A stretch of DNA of 64,000 nt from Bacillota bacterium (GTDB lineage Bacteria; Bacillota; Clostridia; Lachnospirales; Lachnospiraceae), in the NCBI GenBank assembly GCA_023437365.1, contig JAEZGK010000099.1:1-64000 (forward strand). Direction: 5' to 3'. A program made the translations under genes and the position numbers. Under the pieces are notes generated by a model. That model did no database searches. It had not been told where the DNA came from and saw only the letters and a list, made by a program, of their open reading frames with translations. The first letter of the stretch is position 1, and every line of letters begins with the position of its first letter. Shown one piece after another: positions 35,096-44,620 of the stretch.

Positions 35096-35966
35096 AAGTA
35101 TCTATGATAAACGCCGTAGACCACTGGATATAACGGCGCATGTTCTTATCTATCTATGCGCCTCAATGTCAATCTTACTGCTTGCAGGTATTGTCGGTTA
35201 TGTAGCATATCGGGGAATCGCAGAGGTTAACCTTCGTTTCCTCACTACAGTCCCGAGCGCCCTTAAGGGCACCTTTGGAATTGCAGGAAATATTGTGAAT
35301 ACATTATACATTATCGTCATAACACTGCTGATTGCCGTACCCTTTGGTGTCGGTGCAGCTATATACTTAAATGAATATGCAAGACCCGGCAGGATGGTAA
35401 GACTGATAGAATTCACAACGGAAACACTGGCTGGGTTACCCTCAATTACCTTCGGATTGTTCGGTTATGTTTTTTTCGGAATCGCATTAAAACTGGGATA
35501 CTCCATCCTGACTGGCGCACTTACCCTCTCTTTGATGGTACTTCCTCTGATTACAAGAAATACTCAGGAAGCGTTAAAGACAGTACCGGCTGGTTATCGA
35601 AGCGGTGCGTTAGGCATCGGTGCCACAAAATGGTATATGATCAGAACGATTCTACTCCCCTCTGCCATTCCCGGAATTATAACCGGCATCATCTTAGCAA
35701 TCGGGCGTATCGTGGGAGAATCCGCAGCCTTATTATTTACGGCAGGCAGCGGCTTTCTGCTTCCGAAGCTGGGACAATACGGCGAAGGGCTTTTCCAGAA
35801 GATTATGCAGCCGGGCGGAACCTTGACAATCCAGCTGTTTCTAAGCATGGAAAATGCCAAGTATGATGAGGCCTTTGGAATTGCTCTCGTTTTACTTGTT
35901 ATCGTATTCGGTATTAATATGCTGACAAAATATCTGTCAAATAAATTGAATGTTAACAAGCAGTAA
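35082..35966 (+). CDS. pstA: Phosphate ABC transporter permease PstA
   Basis: A 294-aa permease with six membrane segments and the EAA loop ALGIGATKWYMIRTILLPSAIPGI. I choose the ATG at 35082, 8 nt after GGGAGG; a GTG at 35079 is possible. It overlaps pstC, so the two subunits are probably translationally coupled. Confidence 0.95.
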   Translation: MPTARSIYDKRRRPLDITAHVLIYLCASMSILLLAGIVGYVAYRGIAEVNLRFLTTVPSALKGTFGIAGNIVNTLYIIVITLLIAVPFGVGAAIYLNEYARPGRMVRLIEFTTETLAGLPSITFGLFGYVFFGIALKLGYSILTGALTLSLMVLPLITRNTQEALKTVPAGYRSGALGIGATKWYMIRTILLPSAIPGIITGIILAIGRIVGESAALLFTAGSGFLLPKLGQYGEGLFQKIMQPGGTLTIQLFLSMENAKYDEAFGIALVLLVIVFGINMLTKYLSNKLNVNKQ

Positions 35967-36087
35967 AGAGAGGATGGAGGAAAGGTGAAGAAAAGTATCT
36001 ACACATTATGGAAGAACTGCGAAATTCGCACATTGGTGCTCTTTTCTTGTTATGGTGCCGTTGTTTGGCGGCGGAATGGAGAAAAAT

Positions 36088-36846
36088 ATGTTAAAGGATA
36101 AAATAGTTACGAATAAACTTAATCTATATTATGGTACCAATCATGCATTGAAGGATGTGGATATGAATATCAAAGAAAAATCCATTACTGCCTTCATTGG
36201 TCCCTCGGGCTGCGGTAAATCGACCTTTCTGAAGACCTTAAACAGGATGAATGATTTGGTCCCCGGTGTTACCATAGACGGAACGGTAATGCTTGACGGA
36301 GAGAACATCTATGATCCCAGAGTGGATACCACCCTGCTTCGCAAGAAGATTGGCATGGTATTTCAGCAGCCCAATCCATTTCCGATGTCTATCTATGACA
36401 ACATTGCTTACGGGCCTAGAATCCACGGAATCAAATCCAAGACAAAGCTGGATGAGATCGTGGAAGAGAGTCTAAAAGGAGCGGCATTATTTGATGAGGT
36501 AAAGGACAGATTGAAGAAGTCGGCACTTGGTCTATCCGGGGGACAGCAGCAGAGACTTTGTATCGCGCGTGCACTAGCGGTAGAACCTGAGGTTATCCTG
36601 ATGGATGAACCGACCTCGGCATTAGATCCGATCTCAACCTTAAAGATTGAAGACCTGATGAGTGAGTTGAAGGATAAATATACGGTTGCCATCGTCACCC
36701 ACAATATGCAGCAGGCAGCCAGAATTTCAGATTACACAGCATTCTTTTTGGTGGGGGAGGTTGTGGAGTTCGCTACTACGGATACGCTATTTACCAGACC
36801 GGCAGATAAGAGAACAGAGGATTATATCACGGGTCGCTTCGGCTGA
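36088..36846 (+). CDS. pstB: Phosphate ABC transporter ATPase PstB
   Basis: A 252-aa ABC ATPase. Walker A is GPSGCGKSTFLKTLNRMNDL, the signature is LSGGQQQRLCIARALA, and Walker B is VILMDEPTSALDP. The start at 36088 follows GGAG by 6 nt; two in-frame ATGs further upstream lack such a site. The 120-bp gap after pstA is wider than the other gaps of this operon and has no obvious function. Confidence 0.96.
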   Translation: MLKDKIVTNKLNLYYGTNHALKDVDMNIKEKSITAFIGPSGCGKSTFLKTLNRMNDLVPGVTIDGTVMLDGENIYDPRVDTTLLRKKIGMVFQQPNPFPMSIYDNIAYGPRIHGIKSKTKLDEIVEESLKGAALFDEVKDRLKKSALGLSGGQQQRLCIARALAVEPEVILMDEPTSALDPISTLKIEDLMSELKDKYTVAIVTHNMQQAARISDYTAFFLVGEVVEFATTDTLFTRPADKRTEDYITGRFG

Positions 36847-36905
36847 TACCTTGTTTGACAGATACTGACCCTTCAACTATAATTAGGATGAATAGGAGGA
36901 TTTTT

Positions 36906-37568
36906 ATGACCGCCAGATTAAGCTTTGAACATGAATTGCAGGTTTTAAAAGAAAATTTAGTTGAGATGGGGCAACTCATCGAAAATGCCATAGAGAAAAC
37001 ATTAAAAGCCTTTGAAACTCAGGATGAAGCTCTCTCCAAAGAAATCATCGAGGGAGACAGAAACGTTAATGACATGGAAAAAACCATTGAAGCAAGATGT
37101 CTTTCTTTGATTCTGAAGCAGCAGCCGGTTGCCAGAGATTTGAGAATCGTGACTACAGCGCTTAAGGTAGTAACTGATATGGAGCGTATCGGCGATCATG
37201 CGGCTGATATCGCAGAGCTGATTATCCGGGAAAGAAGAGATCCGGTATATAACCTTGTGAAGCATATCCCGGTGATGGGGACGGTTGCAAAACAAATGGT
37301 GCATGATGCAGTTCATGCCTTCACGATGGTAAATATTGATGAAGCCAGGGAGATCATCAAAAGAGATGATATCGTAGATGATCTTTTTGATAAGGTTAAG
37401 GAGGAGGTCGCAAATTTACTGCGTTCCTCCAATGAACATGTGGATCAGTGTGTTGACATCCTTATGATTGCCAAATACTTCGAACGGATCGGTGATCATG
37501 CAGTGAATATCTGTGAATGGACAGAGTTCCATGAGACCGGATCAGTAAATAATATCCGTATTCTATAA
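36906..37568 (+). CDS. phoU: Phosphate signalling regulator PhoU
   Basis: A 220-aa protein with two PhoU helical repeats, each with the metal-binding pattern (ERIGDHAADIAELI and ERIGDHAVNICEW). It lowers PhoR activity when phosphate is plentiful, through PstB. AGGAGG precedes the ATG at 36906. Confidence 0.96.
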   Translation: MTARLSFEHELQVLKENLVEMGQLIENAIEKTLKAFETQDEALSKEIIEGDRNVNDMEKTIEARCLSLILKQQPVARDLRIVTTALKVVTDMERIGDHAADIAELIIRERRDPVYNLVKHIPVMGTVAKQMVHDAVHAFTMVNIDEAREIIKRDDIVDDLFDKVKEEVANLLRSSNEHVDQCVDILMIAKYFERIGDHAVNICEWTEFHETGSVNNIRIL

Positions 37569-37599
37569 ATGCTATCATTTGAAAGGTATGAGGTTAGGT

Positions 37600-38286
37600 A
37601 TGGAAAGAATCTATGTGATCGAGGATGATGAAAGTATCAGAGAACTGTTGAGGATAGCGCTGGAGGGCTTCGGATATCAGATCAGGGCTTATGAAGCTGC
37701 AGAACCCGCGCTTGCTGATATGATGAATGAGAAGCCTGATCTGGTAATTTTTGACCTGATGCTGCCGGGTATGGACGGATTGTCTGCAATTCGTATCCTG
37801 AGGCAGGATATACAGCTAAAGACCGTGCCCGTCATTTGCCTGACAGCGAAAGACAAAGAATTGGACAAGGTGATGGGACTTGATGTCGGAGCGGACGATT
37901 ATATTACTAAGCCCTTCGGTGTCCTGGAGCTGGCCGCAAGAATCCGCTCCCTGCTGCGTAGAGCGAGGAATGAGGATACGGAGGATGTCATTGTAATAGA
38001 TACCCTGAAATTTAATCCCCAGACGAGGGAGGTAACAAATCAGGGGGTTCCGATTGAACTGACCTACAAGGAATATGAATTACTTCGTTATCTGCTGGAG
38101 CACGATTCCAGGGTGGTCAGCAGGGATGAACTTCTGAATAAGGTATGGGGATATGAGTATGACGGAGAATCAAGAACACTGGATATTCATATCAGAACCC
38201 TTCGTCAGAAGCTCGGGAAAATCGGCGCAGAAAGGATAAAGACGGTCAGAAGCGTAGGGTATCGTTTCTCAAGATCCGGAGAATAA
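37600..38286 (+). CDS. phoB: Phosphate response regulator PhoB/PhoP
   Basis: A 228-aa OmpR-family regulator. Receiver: EDDES acidic pocket and D52 in IFDLMLPGMDG, with KPFG near 105. The winged-helix DNA-binding domain ends SRTLDIHIRTLRQKLGKIG. The start is uncertain between 37600 and 37588; the former begins directly with MERIYVIEDD. It lies between phoU and phoR, so control of the Pho boxes at 33.1 kb is likely. Confidence 0.92.
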   Translation: MERIYVIEDDESIRELLRIALEGFGYQIRAYEAAEPALADMMNEKPDLVIFDLMLPGMDGLSAIRILRQDIQLKTVPVICLTAKDKELDKVMGLDVGADDYITKPFGVLELAARIRSLLRRARNEDTEDVIVIDTLKFNPQTREVTNQGVPIELTYKEYELLRYLLEHDSRVVSRDELLNKVWGYEYDGESRTLDIHIRTLRQKLGKIGAERIKTVRSVGYRFSRSGE

Positions 38287-38394
38287 TTTGAATTATTGAA
38301 AGGAATAGGCTCGGGCGGAAAAGTGTAAGCTTGCTGACACTTTATTATAGGGTAGTCATACGAATAATCTTAAGAAGGTAGGGATAATGTTTAG

Positions 38395-39804
38395 GTGAAA
38401 CGGGCAGTATTTCAGAGATTCATATTCATCATATCACTGGCGCTTATATTAAGCGGCAGTATTTTTGCTGCAAGCATCAGCCGTATCATCCTGGACAGAA
38501 CCGAGGAGAATATGCTCTATTCCGTAAGAATTGCAGACCATGGGATTGATTATACCGGTGACCTGAAGGCACAGCTAAACAGCCTGCAGGAAGTGAAAGG
38601 AAATGAGGATACCCGATTTACAGTAATAGATCCTTCAGGTAATGTCATAGCAGACAGCAATGTTGCAGACAGTAAGAATATGGAGAATCACAGTGATCGG
38701 GAGGAGTTTAAGGAAGCTATAAACAGTGGTGTGGGTTATGCCATTCGTAAGTCGGATACCCTTCATATGCCAATGCTTTACGTAGCATGTCGATCCGCGA
38801 AGGGTGAGTACATTGTTCGAATGGCAGTTCCCTTTTCTGGGGTAGAGGAATACACCGGCTATCTGATTCCCGTGATTATAATCAGTATTGGAGTGGCACT
38901 CTTGATATCTATTATTATCGCAAACAGCTTTGCCGGATCTGTGACCAGACCACTAAATGAAATTGCTGAGGAACTGATGAAGCTGACGGGAAAAAATCCG
39001 GAGTTTCATTTTAAGACTTATAAGTATGATGAAATGAATATCATTGCAGATAGTACGATGAAGATGGCGAAGGAGGTCAAGGAGTCCATCGACCGGATCG
39101 AATTTGAACGAATGGTAAGGCAGGAATTCTTCTCCAATGTATCCCATGAGTTAAAGACACCGCTTACCTCTATCCGGGGATATATAGAGCTTCTGGAAAA
39201 CGATATGGCAGTCAACGAAGAAATGAAGAAGGATTTCCTGTTAAGAATCAAAAAGGAAACCGGAAATATGACGAATTTGATCAATGATATCCTGATGATA
39301 TCACGTCTGGAAACAAAGGAAGCAGAAGTTGTCTTAACTGAAGTAAGGCTGGCACCGCTGGTAAAGGAGGTCTGTGCCTCCCTGGAACCTCTTTCAAGAG
39401 AATATCAGATCACAATCACTACCGATTGTCGCCCCATTACCCTATATGCCAATAATCAGCAAATGCGGGAGCTGTTCAGTAACCTGATTACCAATGCCAT
39501 TAAGTATAACAAACCGGAGGGTAGGGTCTGGGTCACGGTAACCACAGAAGCAGATGAGGTGATCATTATCGTACAGGATACCGGAGTCGGGATACCTGAG
39601 GCTGCAAAGCAGAGAATTTTCGAACGTTTCTTCCGGGTAGACAAGGGAAGGAGCAAAAAGGTAGGAGGAACAGGGCTGGGGTTGTCCATCGTAAAGCATA
39701 TTGTAAATTATTACAGCGGTTCAATTGAAGTTGAGAGTAAAATCGGACAGGGAACCACCTTTACAGTCCATCTGCCCAGAAAACGAATGCCGGAAGAGAA
39801 ATAG
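38395..39804 (+). CDS. phoR: Phosphate sensor histidine kinase PhoR
   Basis: A 469-aa protein. Two membrane segments (about residues 8-28 and 158-180) bracket an external domain of PhoR/WalK type, a HAMP-like linker follows, then HisKA with FFSNVSHELKTPLTS (phospho-acceptor His about 251) and HATPase boxes NLITNAIKYN, DTGVGIP and GGTGLGLSIV. The start is GTG at 38395, overlapped by a 3-codon mini-frame (ATG TTT AGG TGA). It ends the pst-pho operon. Confidence 0.93.
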   Translation: MKRAVFQRFIFIISLALILSGSIFAASISRIILDRTEENMLYSVRIADHGIDYTGDLKAQLNSLQEVKGNEDTRFTVIDPSGNVIADSNVADSKNMENHSDREEFKEAINSGVGYAIRKSDTLHMPMLYVACRSAKGEYIVRMAVPFSGVEEYTGYLIPVIIISIGVALLISIIIANSFAGSVTRPLNEIAEELMKLTGKNPEFHFKTYKYDEMNIIADSTMKMAKEVKESIDRIEFERMVRQEFFSNVSHELKTPLTSIRGYIELLENDMAVNEEMKKDFLLRIKKETGNMTNLINDILMISRLETKEAEVVLTEVRLAPLVKEVCASLEPLSREYQITITTDCRPITLYANNQQMRELFSNLITNAIKYNKPEGRVWVTVTTEADEVIIIVQDTGVGIPEAAKQRIFERFFRVDKGRSKKVGGTGLGLSIVKHIVNYYSGSIEVESKIGQGTTFTVHLPRKRMPEEK

Positions 39805-39938
39805 TAGAATAATCGTGATAATATCTGCAATTGCAAATATTTTAATGTTAGCAGTAAACTTTTACTAATTATTTGCCGATATAGATTTCAAACTATTATT
39901 ACAATTCGCGGCTTCAGCGAAGAAGGGGCAGATAAATC

Positions 39939-41150
39939 ATGAAGAAAATACTGAATAGTTCATTTTTTGGTGTATGTTTTTTGGCGGCTTTGTTGGCAGA
40001 GGCATATATTATCCGTATCGGTACAGGAAACCTGTTTAGTGTGGTCGGGATTGGAATAGTAGCTTTAATTACAGGTTATCTATTGCTAGATGCGATTAAA
40101 AGCGGATTGGATCAAAGAATCCGTGACGCTAAGCTTTATTTAGACCAGATCTATAAGGAAGAAGCGGAAAAAAGCAGCGAACGCTTTACGGAAGAGAATA
40201 ATCTTCATAAAGCTTCCTATACAGCTTTGAAGAAAAATGCCCAGCTGATGTCTCAGCATGCCGAAGAAATGATGGAACGCTTAGAAACACTGGAGCATAA
40301 CATGGTGAAAGCCTTATCTACAATGACAGATCTTCAGAAGAAAACCATGGAAGGTCAGAGAAACGCACTGAATTTTGAGATTAATTATAATAAAGAAAAT
40401 ACGAAGCGTCTAATCCAGGCACTTCGGGAGGAAAATAACCATACAGATGTGAAGGAGCTTCTGATGAAGCTGCTTAACAGTATGGAAAGAAATAACGAAC
40501 TTTTGGAAAATCAGTTGAACAGTATCAAAAGTAGCTCCTTGGAGGCAATTTCTGAAGAGCCGGAGAAGATGAGCGAGCAAACCAAGAAGGTCGTTGAGGT
40601 TGATTGGAAGGAAATCGCCGAGCAGGAAGCGGAAAGCTTTACATCAACAGAATGGGATAGTGATATCAAAGAACCGGTAGTCGAAAATCTTACCGAAACC
40701 GGATGGGATGTAGATGCTGAGTTGATGGTTGGCAACATCACAGACGGCTGGGAGGTCAGCGCGAGTGCCGGAGAAGCAGTTACAGATGAATCGGTGAGTG
40801 AAGAGGCTGCGTCAGAGGAAAATCCGAAGATGGTGGTCGAAACTGAGAGCACTTCAGAAGAACCGCAGGAGCAGGAAGAAGGGGGTACTGATAGCTGGGA
40901 TGATATCGGTATGGAGCTGAATGACCTGATCAGTAATTGGGATATCGAAGAAAATGCCCCGGAGGCTGAAGCTGCAGCAGCTGCAGAACAGGAGCCCGAG
41001 GCAGTTGAAATTGAAGAAGAAGTAATTAATACTCCCGAAGCACAGAGATCGGAACCAAGTAATGCAACCGTTACTCCGCTTTATTCTGATCCGAATAAGA
41101 ACCTGACAGCTGCCGAAATCGCAGCATTATTTGCTTCCTTAGGTCAATAA
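39939..41150 (+). CDS. Membrane-anchored coiled-coil acidic protein
   Basis: A 403-aa protein that I do not recognise. Two N-terminal membrane segments (about 8-27 and 31-52) are followed by a long charged coiled coil (60-205) and then an acidic, Glu/Ser-rich, probably disordered region (205-385) with three Trp-Asp repeats (EWDSDIKEP, GWDVDAEL, GWEVSAS). It ends in the short hydrophobic peptide LTAAEIAALFASLGQ, which could be a docking peptide. AGAAGGGGCAG precedes it. It stands between phoR and dacF and has no clear operon partner. Confidence 0.75.
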   Translation: MKKILNSSFFGVCFLAALLAEAYIIRIGTGNLFSVVGIGIVALITGYLLLDAIKSGLDQRIRDAKLYLDQIYKEEAEKSSERFTEENNLHKASYTALKKNAQLMSQHAEEMMERLETLEHNMVKALSTMTDLQKKTMEGQRNALNFEINYNKENTKRLIQALREENNHTDVKELLMKLLNSMERNNELLENQLNSIKSSSLEAISEEPEKMSEQTKKVVEVDWKEIAEQEAESFTSTEWDSDIKEPVVENLTETGWDVDAELMVGNITDGWEVSASAGEAVTDESVSEEAASEENPKMVVETESTSEEPQEQEEGGTDSWDDIGMELNDLISNWDIEENAPEAEAAAAAEQEPEAVEIEEEVINTPEAQRSEPSNATVTPLYSDPNKNLTAAEIAALFASLGQ

Positions 41151-41153
41151 AGG

Positions 41154-42563
41154 TTATAAATTCAGAAAATCATCGTCCTGATAAGTCTTACGACGTGCTC
41201 TTTTCTTATAATATGCACTTCTTCTCTTCAGGCGGGGGCGTTCCACCAGGACAAAATATAATATCACTATAATAACAAATAATCCAATGATACCACCCAG
41301 AATAATGGGGCGGAGATTACTACCTGAATTTTCGGTGGAGCTGTCCGTCGGGGTACTCGTGGGATTATTTTTTGTGCTCTGGCTTTTGGCAAGCTGTAGT
41401 GGAGAAGTATCATTATAGAGTATATCTGCGCCACCGACGTATTTTCCGTTATAGGTATATGAGATTTTGCCTATGGCATTTTCCTTGGAGGCAGAAACAC
41501 TCTCTTTATCAGAGGAATAAAAGGTTACCTTCTTCTTGGCATCTGCGAAGGAAGCCGTATTCGGCAACACAAGATAACCATCCCCATCAATTGAGATCGG
41601 AGTCTCTGACTTGCTGAGCAGGGGATTGTATCTTGTAAACATCGGTGATTCATTTAATACCTTTGTATCCTCCAGATCAGCAATCGGATAAATCGAAAAG
41701 TTATCAAAGGCATAATCAAAGAGATCGGCGGTATCATTATACTGATGAGAGGAGGTATCATCCTTCATGATGACACAGATTAATTCTAAGTCGCCGCGCT
41801 TGGCGACGGATACCAATGTGAATCTGGAATTGGAGGTATAGCCGGTCTTACCGCCGATACAATCATCATAACGGTATTCCTGGCGAAGGACAAATTTATG
41901 GTGATTCCTGAGATATCTGGTCTCCGATTGAATATTGGTTGGAGGAATCTGGTAAGTACGTGTCCCGAAAATCTTGCGAAAGGTTTCATTTTTCATAGCC
42001 TCTCTGGTAATCAGTGCCATATCACGACAGGAGGTATAATGGTTCTCACTATGCAGCCCGTGAGGATTGACGAAATGGGTATTTTTACAACCGAGGCTGG
42101 CTGCTTTATCGTTCATCAGCTTTGAGAATGCATCAATGCTGCCGGAGACATGCTCTGCAACCGCATAGGTTACTTCGTTGGCGGACTCCAAAAGCATTCC
42201 GTATAAGCACTGCTGCATTGTCAGCTGCTCCCCGACATCAATACCGATACGGCTGGAATCCAGATCTACATCAAAAACAGCATTTTTCGAAAAGGTTACC
42301 GTATCGCCAAGATTGGAATTCTCTATGGCCAGAAGAGAGGTCATGATTTTAGTGATACTGGCAGGATAATGCTTTTCATCTATATTTTTCTCATAAAGAA
42401 TCAACCCTGTGGAGGCCTCCATAATAATTGCAGACTCTGCATTGACATTGGGACCGTCCGGCCAGACAGCCTCTGTATTGGTAGTTTCTGAAGCCTGTAC
42501 TATCACGACAGGTGAAAAAATCAGTATGATAATGCTTAAAAAAGCAGCGAGTAATCGTTTCAT
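41154..42563 (-). CDS. dacF: D-alanyl-D-alanine carboxypeptidase (DacF type)
   Basis: A 469-aa low-molecular-weight penicillin-binding protein. A signal peptide (about 1-24) precedes the peptidase S11 domain with SITK (S69-K72), SAN in LLESANEV, and KTG in GGKTGYTSN. A C-terminal membrane segment (LGGIIGLFVIIVILYFVLV) and a basic cytosolic tail follow, which differs from Bacillus DacF with its amphipathic anchor. It trims the terminal D-Ala of peptidoglycan stem peptides. AGGAGG is 4 nt before the ATG at 42563. It runs head-on to replication. Confidence 0.92.
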   Translation of the reverse strand: MKRLLAAFLSIIILIFSPVVIVQASETTNTEAVWPDGPNVNAESAIIMEASTGLILYEKNIDEKHYPASITKIMTSLLAIENSNLGDTVTFSKNAVFDVDLDSSRIGIDVGEQLTMQQCLYGMLLESANEVTYAVAEHVSGSIDAFSKLMNDKAASLGCKNTHFVNPHGLHSENHYTSCRDMALITREAMKNETFRKIFGTRTYQIPPTNIQSETRYLRNHHKFVLRQEYRYDDCIGGKTGYTSNSRFTLVSVAKRGDLELICVIMKDDTSSHQYNDTADLFDYAFDNFSIYPIADLEDTKVLNESPMFTRYNPLLSKSETPISIDGDGYLVLPNTASFADAKKKVTFYSSDKESVSASKENAIGKISYTYNGKYVGGADILYNDTSPLQLAKSQSTKNNPTSTPTDSSTENSGSNLRPIILGGIIGLFVIIVILYFVLVERPRLKRRSAYYKKRARRKTYQDDDFLNL

Positions 42564-42632
42564 AGAACCTCCTGGTGCACAAATACTTAATACCGTCATG
42601 ACAATTTGTGTCGGTTGCTAACAGTCCATAAC

Positions 42633-42661
42633 ATTGTACTATAAGAGATTTCCCATGTAAA
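42633..42661 (-). promoter_or_regulatory. Promoter of the dacF-type gene
   Basis: Minus-strand TTTACA (42661-42656), 17-bp spacer, TACAAT (42638-42633). Confidence 0.65.
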
Positions 42662-42801
42662 TAAGAAAGTCCTCTAAAAATGTGAATTTTATCTTACGAT
42701 TGCAAAGGCCATGCTACTTATGCACAATGACTTCTAATAAAAAACAGCGTGTGAATAGCTTGCTTTTCAACTGCAATTATTATGCAATAACGACACGTGA
42801 A

Positions 42802-43419
42802 TTATCTTACGAAATTCGTGTATTCTCGCGGCATCGGACCCGGCAAAGGAAGGGCCGTCCGGGTAGTATCCTTCATTTTCAGCATCCAGGCCATATTATT
42901 AGCCAGATTTCTCATGACGCTCATACCCTCTCCATCCTGCGTGACCTCACCCGGTGCGGTACCATGAATCACATTCCAGTAGTACGAGGGTGCAAGCAGC
43001 ATCTCAGAAATCAGGAAATAATGATTTAGTTGATCAAAGGTAGCGACTCCACCGGAGCGTCGTACTGCTACAACGGAAGCACCGACCTTTAAACGAAGCG
43101 AGCCGTGGGCGGAATAAAACAGACGGTCTAGGAAGCATTTCATAGTGCCGGCTATACCGGAATAATAAACCGGGCTTCCCAAAAGAAGTCCATCAGCTTC
43201 ATGGATAAGATCGAATATCTTACGAAGTTCATCGCCGGAGAAGATACAATGGTGGTCTTTACAGCGTCCACAGCCGATACAGCCTTTAATCTCCATATTG
43301 CCTATGTGGATGATCTCGGTCTCTATCCCCTGCTTATTCAGCTCCTCACACACTGTCATTAATGCAATATACGTATTTCCCTTTGGTTTAGGGCTTCCGT
43401 TAATAGCAATTACCTTCAT
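42802..43419 (-). CDS. NAD(P)H-dependent FMN reductase family protein
   Basis: A 205-aa flavodoxin-fold protein. The FMN loop is INGSPKPKGNTYIAL, and LLLGSPVYYSGIAGTMKCFLDR is the second flavin-contact motif. The insertion MEIKGCIGCGRCKDHHCIF carries four cysteines, as in the iron-sulfur flavoprotein relatives, so it may bind a cluster. GGGAGAAC precedes the ATG. It is a single-gene unit divergent from trmB. Confidence 0.85.
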   Translation of the reverse strand: MKVIAINGSPKPKGNTYIALMTVCEELNKQGIETEIIHIGNMEIKGCIGCGRCKDHHCIFSGDELRKIFDLIHEADGLLLGSPVYYSGIAGTMKCFLDRLFYSAHGSLRLKVGASVVAVRRSGGVATFDQLNHYFLISEMLLAPSYYWNVIHGTAPGEVTQDGEGMSVMRNLANNMAWMLKMKDTTRTALPLPGPMPREYTNFVR

Positions 43420-43490
43420 ATTATTGTTCTCCCTTCATTCATAGTAAACCTCTTTCAGTATACTATATTCCAAATCTAAAATGAAACAAT

Positions 43491-43570
43491 TTTTATAAGA
43501 TCCGGGAGAAAAGGAATTTTATAAGTTTCAGGTGAAAAGGGAATTTTATAAGATCCAGGAGAAAAGGGAA
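43491..43570. repeat. Three tandem 26-27 bp repeats before trmB
   Basis: Units at 43491-43516, 43517-43543 and 43544-43570 follow TTTTATAAGATCCAGGAGAA plus AAGGGAA with few changes. They end directly before the trmB promoter. They have no spacers and no palindrome, so this is a minisatellite-type repeat. Confidence 0.88.
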
Positions 43571-43574
43571 TGAA

Positions 43575-43603
43575 TTGACGAAGCGGAGATTTCTATTTAT
43601 AAT
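43575..43603 (+). promoter_or_regulatory. trmB promoter
   Basis: TTGACG (43575-43580), 17-bp spacer, TATAAT (43598-43603), start about 22 nt before the gene. Confidence 0.8.
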
Positions 43604-43632
43604 GGGAGAAGACATTTTTATGGGAGGTTAGA

Positions 43633-44283
43633 ATGAGACTTAGGAATATCACCGGCTCAAGAGAAATGGTAGCCGCAAATGATTATGTAGTACATGAGCC
43701 GGAGAAGCTGAAGGGACAATGGAAGACACTTTTCGGTAATGACTGTCCGCTTCACATTGAGATCGGCATGGGTAAGGGCAAATTTATCATGCAGCTGGCA
43801 CAGGCCAACCCGCAGATTAATTATATCGGTATAGAGAAATACTCCAGTGTACTATTACGTGCTCTTGAAAAAAGAGAAGGGACAGAGATTAAGAATCTAT
43901 ATTTTATCCGATATGATGCAGAATATTTAAATGACATCTTTGCAAAGGATGAGATAGACAGAATCTATCTGAACTTCAGTGACCCCTGGCCCAAGGACCG
44001 CCATGCAAAAAGGAGATTAACCTCCAAGGAATTCCTTGCGAAATATAATTTATGCCTGAAATCGGAGGGGGAGGTTATATTCAAGACGGATAACAGGGTT
44101 TTATTCGATTTTTCTGTCGAAGAAGCCGGGATTGCAGGCTGGGTGCTGAAGGAGGTAACCTATGACCTTCATCATAGCGAGTATAATGAAGGCAATATTA
44201 TGACGGAATATGAAGAACGTTTTTCTGCACAGGGCAATCCGATCCACAGGCTGGTAGCATACCGGAAGCAAAAACTGAAGTAA
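43633..44283 (+). CDS. trmB: tRNA (guanine-46-N7)-methyltransferase
   Basis: A 216-aa SAM enzyme. LHIEIGMGKGKFIMQLA is the SAM loop, and NFSDPWPKDRHAKRRLT is the diagnostic catalytic motif of TrmB. It methylates G46 in the variable loop of tRNAs. Confidence 0.95.
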   Translation: MRLRNITGSREMVAANDYVVHEPEKLKGQWKTLFGNDCPLHIEIGMGKGKFIMQLAQANPQINYIGIEKYSSVLLRALEKREGTEIKNLYFIRYDAEYLNDIFAKDEIDRIYLNFSDPWPKDRHAKRRLTSKEFLAKYNLCLKSEGEVIFKTDNRVLFDFSVEEAGIAGWVLKEVTYDLHHSEYNEGNIMTEYEERFSAQGNPIHRLVAYRKQKLK

Positions 44284-44322
44284 TATCATATTATAATAAC
44301 AACGGTAAAATCAGGTGTTTCT

Positions 44323-44463
44323 ATGAAGAATGATTGGAGACTTCAGGTTTCGAAAATGACCGGCAACTATCCGATGATTGATAAGAAGCTATTTCGAATC
44401 AAAAAATCCTGGGACGAAGTCTCAGGCCTCATCAATACAGGGAAGAAAAAAAAGAAGAGATGA
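44323..44463 (+). CDS. Small basic protein, unknown
   Basis: A 46-aa frame starting MKNDWRLQVSKMTGNYPMI and ending in a basic GKKKKKR tail. AGGTG precedes the ATG and it follows trmB by 40 bp, so it may be co-transcribed. I recognise no family. The clean start and the Trp/Lys-rich composition favour a real gene, but support is limited. Confidence 0.5.
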   Translation: MKNDWRLQVSKMTGNYPMIDKKLFRIKKSWDEVSGLINTGKKKKKR

Positions 44464-44620
44464 TATTGGTTATTAACTTGCTATTTCTTTCAGGCTGTTA
44501 TAATATTACATTGTAAACTTATAAAAATAGTAATAATTGAGATACTATAAACTATAGGATAAACCTATGCCTCTCTGTGTAAATACGGAGAAGATCTTAG
44601 GTAGAATGGAGGAAACTAAA

